From: JBJSXJ01 sp044235425
Lineage (GTDB): Bacteria; Planctomycetota; Planctomycetia; Pirellulales; Pirellulaceae
Length of the DNA: 64,000 nucleotides
Reading direction: 5' to 3'
Assembly: GCA_044235425.1 (NCBI GenBank)
Contig: JBIIHW010000029.1
Coordinates: 1 to 64,000, forward strand
A model generated the notes under the pieces. That model saw only the letters and a program-made list of their open reading frames with translations, searched no databases and was not told the DNA's origin. Position 1 is the first letter of the stretch, and each line of letters starts with the position of its first letter. The translations under genes and the position numbers were made by a program. Below are positions 63,143 through 64,000 of the stretch, one piece after another.

Positions 63143-64000
63143 ACAGCAGCTCTGTCACCGCTTGCACGACCAGCTGCTGCTCGGCCACCGTCACTTCCGG
63201 ATAGATGGGCAAACTCAGTACTTCGGCCGCCATCCGCTCCGTCACCGGCAGACTGCCCGGACCGTAGCCCAGCGATGCAAAACATTGCTGCTGATGGAGC
63301 GGCACCGGGTAATACACCTCGCTACCAATTCCCAGCTCGGCCAGCTGAGCACGCAGCTGATCTCGTTTACCATCCGCCACACGAATCGTGTACTGATTCC
63401 ATACATGCTCGCGATCCGGCAATGATTCCGGTAGGTCAATCGTGCGATGTAACCCTTCGGCAGTGAATAATTGGTGGTAGCGTCGAGCGTTCTCTTGGCG
63501 CAGTCGAGTCCACTCGGCAAGGTGCTTGAATTTCACATTTAACACAGCCGCTTGAATCGTATCCAACCGACTATTAATGCCCACTTCGCGATGGTAGTAC
63601 CGCGGACTCATCCCATGAGCGGCCAGTAATCGCAGCCGTTCCGCCAGCGCGTCATCATCGGTGGTCAACATGCCACCGTCGCCAAAGCCACCCAGATTTT
63701 TCGTCGGATAAAAGCTGAAGCAGCCCATCTGTCCCATCGAGCCCGCTGGTCGATCACCATACTTGGCTCCAATCGCCTGAGCCACATCCTCGATCACCGT
63801 AATCTTGTGGTCCGCCGCAATCTGTAAAATCGGAGCCATATCCGCACACTGACCAAACAAATGCACGGGAATAATCGCCTTCGTCGCCGGAGTGATCGCA
63901 CGCCGCAAACGCAGTGGATCCAAATTCATCGTTTCCGCTTCAATGTCCACAAGGACTGGTCGAGCACCCAGGCGCCATGCCGCACTCGCCGTGGCGAAAA
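63117..64000 (-). CDS. DegT/DnrJ/EryC1-type PLP aminotransferase, cut by window end
   Basis: About 294 residues are present and the N-terminus is beyond base 64000. A sugar-modifying transaminase of the aspartate aminotransferase fold. Visible: ATASAAWRLGARPVLVDIEA, then IIPVHLFGQCADM, VIEDVAQAIGAKYGDRPAGS, and FYPTKNLGGFGDGGML, whose Lys would bind PLP. Next come GINSRLDTIQAAVLNVKF and, near the end, SLPIYPEVTVAEQQLVVQA. It probably transfers an amino group to a keto-sugar nucleotide during glycan synthesis. Possible partners lie outside the window. Confidence 0.93.
   Translation of the reverse strand, partial: FATASAAWRLGARPVLVDIEAETMNLDPLRLRRAITPATKAIIPVHLFGQCADMAPILQIAADHKITVIEDVAQAIGAKYGDRPAGSMGQMGCFSFYPTKNLGGFGDGGMLTTDDDALAERLRLLAAHGMSPRYYHREVGINSRLDTIQAAVLNVKFKHLAEWTRLRQENARRYHQLFTAEGLHRTIDLPESLPDREHVWNQYTIRVADGKRDQLRAQLAELGIGSEVYYPVPLHQQQCFASLGYGPGSLPVTERMAAEVLSLPIYPEVTVAEQQLVVQAVTELLFTRLRRAG

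Overview
The window looks like a chromosomal segment from a member of the Planctomycetota, probably near the Pirellulales. The evidence is its gene families: a Ser/Thr kinase fused to a STAND NTPase and an FGE-sulfatase domain, large TPR and LRR proteins, paired ClpP genes behind trigger factor, a stand-alone RNA polymerase alpha-CTD-like protein, and a DUF6576-like tail on an M50 protease. Coding is dense and mixed-strand, base composition is moderately GC-rich, and Shine-Dalgarno sequences are often but not always visible. I see no prophage, insertion sequence, CRISPR array or rRNA. The only tRNA is tRNA-Gly(GCC).

Layout. 1-5.3 kb: a possible gene end, a Gly/Pro-rich secreted protein, a membrane protein whose start codon lies in a tandem repeat, an LRR lipoprotein and a TIM-barrel sugar isomerase-like protein. 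5.3-11.4 kb: a decayed membrane-protein gene, then ilvB, a fused amino-acid binding-protein/permease, and a DinG-type helicase. 11.7-13.4 kb: a TPR lipoprotein and a small conserved protein. 13.4-23.0 kb, minus strand: a probable envelope operon of a giant periplasmic TPR protein, ExbB/TolQ, ExbD/TolR and a 1420-residue protein. The third membrane segment of that last protein carries a TonB/TolA-like SxxxH pattern; a very long Ala/Pro/Thr linker and an alpha/alpha-toroid domain follow. This is the most interesting system in the window. 23.2-29.5 kb: an SDR epimerase, the alpha-CTD protein, UvrD/PcrA, and a TerB/AI-2E-type permease fusion. 29.6-38.6 kb: two tandem giant kinase-STAND-FGE paralogues, one with a clearly broken kinase domain. 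38.7-42.5 kb: a YdeP/FdhF-type molybdopterin oxidoreductase, a small protein and an M50 protease.

42.6-48.6 kb: a NUDIX hydrolase, an RmlD-like SDR lacking the usual lysine, a SirB1/transglutaminase-like protein, and pyruvate phosphate dikinase followed by a textbook intrinsic terminator. 48.8-54.7 kb: a lipoprotein, two ClpP genes, trigger factor, tRNA-Gly and FolC, all on the minus strand. 54.9-59.3 kb: a translationally coupled ABC-2-type exporter with a large partner protein. 59.4-64.0 kb: a small CxxC protein, an HNH nuclease, a metal-trafficking-like lipoprotein, a YkgJ-type cysteine-cluster protein, HisS, and a DegT/DnrJ aminotransferase cut by the window end.

Functional links seen: protein folding and degradation (tig-clpP-clpP), envelope energisation (TPR-exbB-exbD-toroid), signalling (paired kinase/pseudokinase) and export (ABC trio). 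Names rest on motif reading; no database search was possible.
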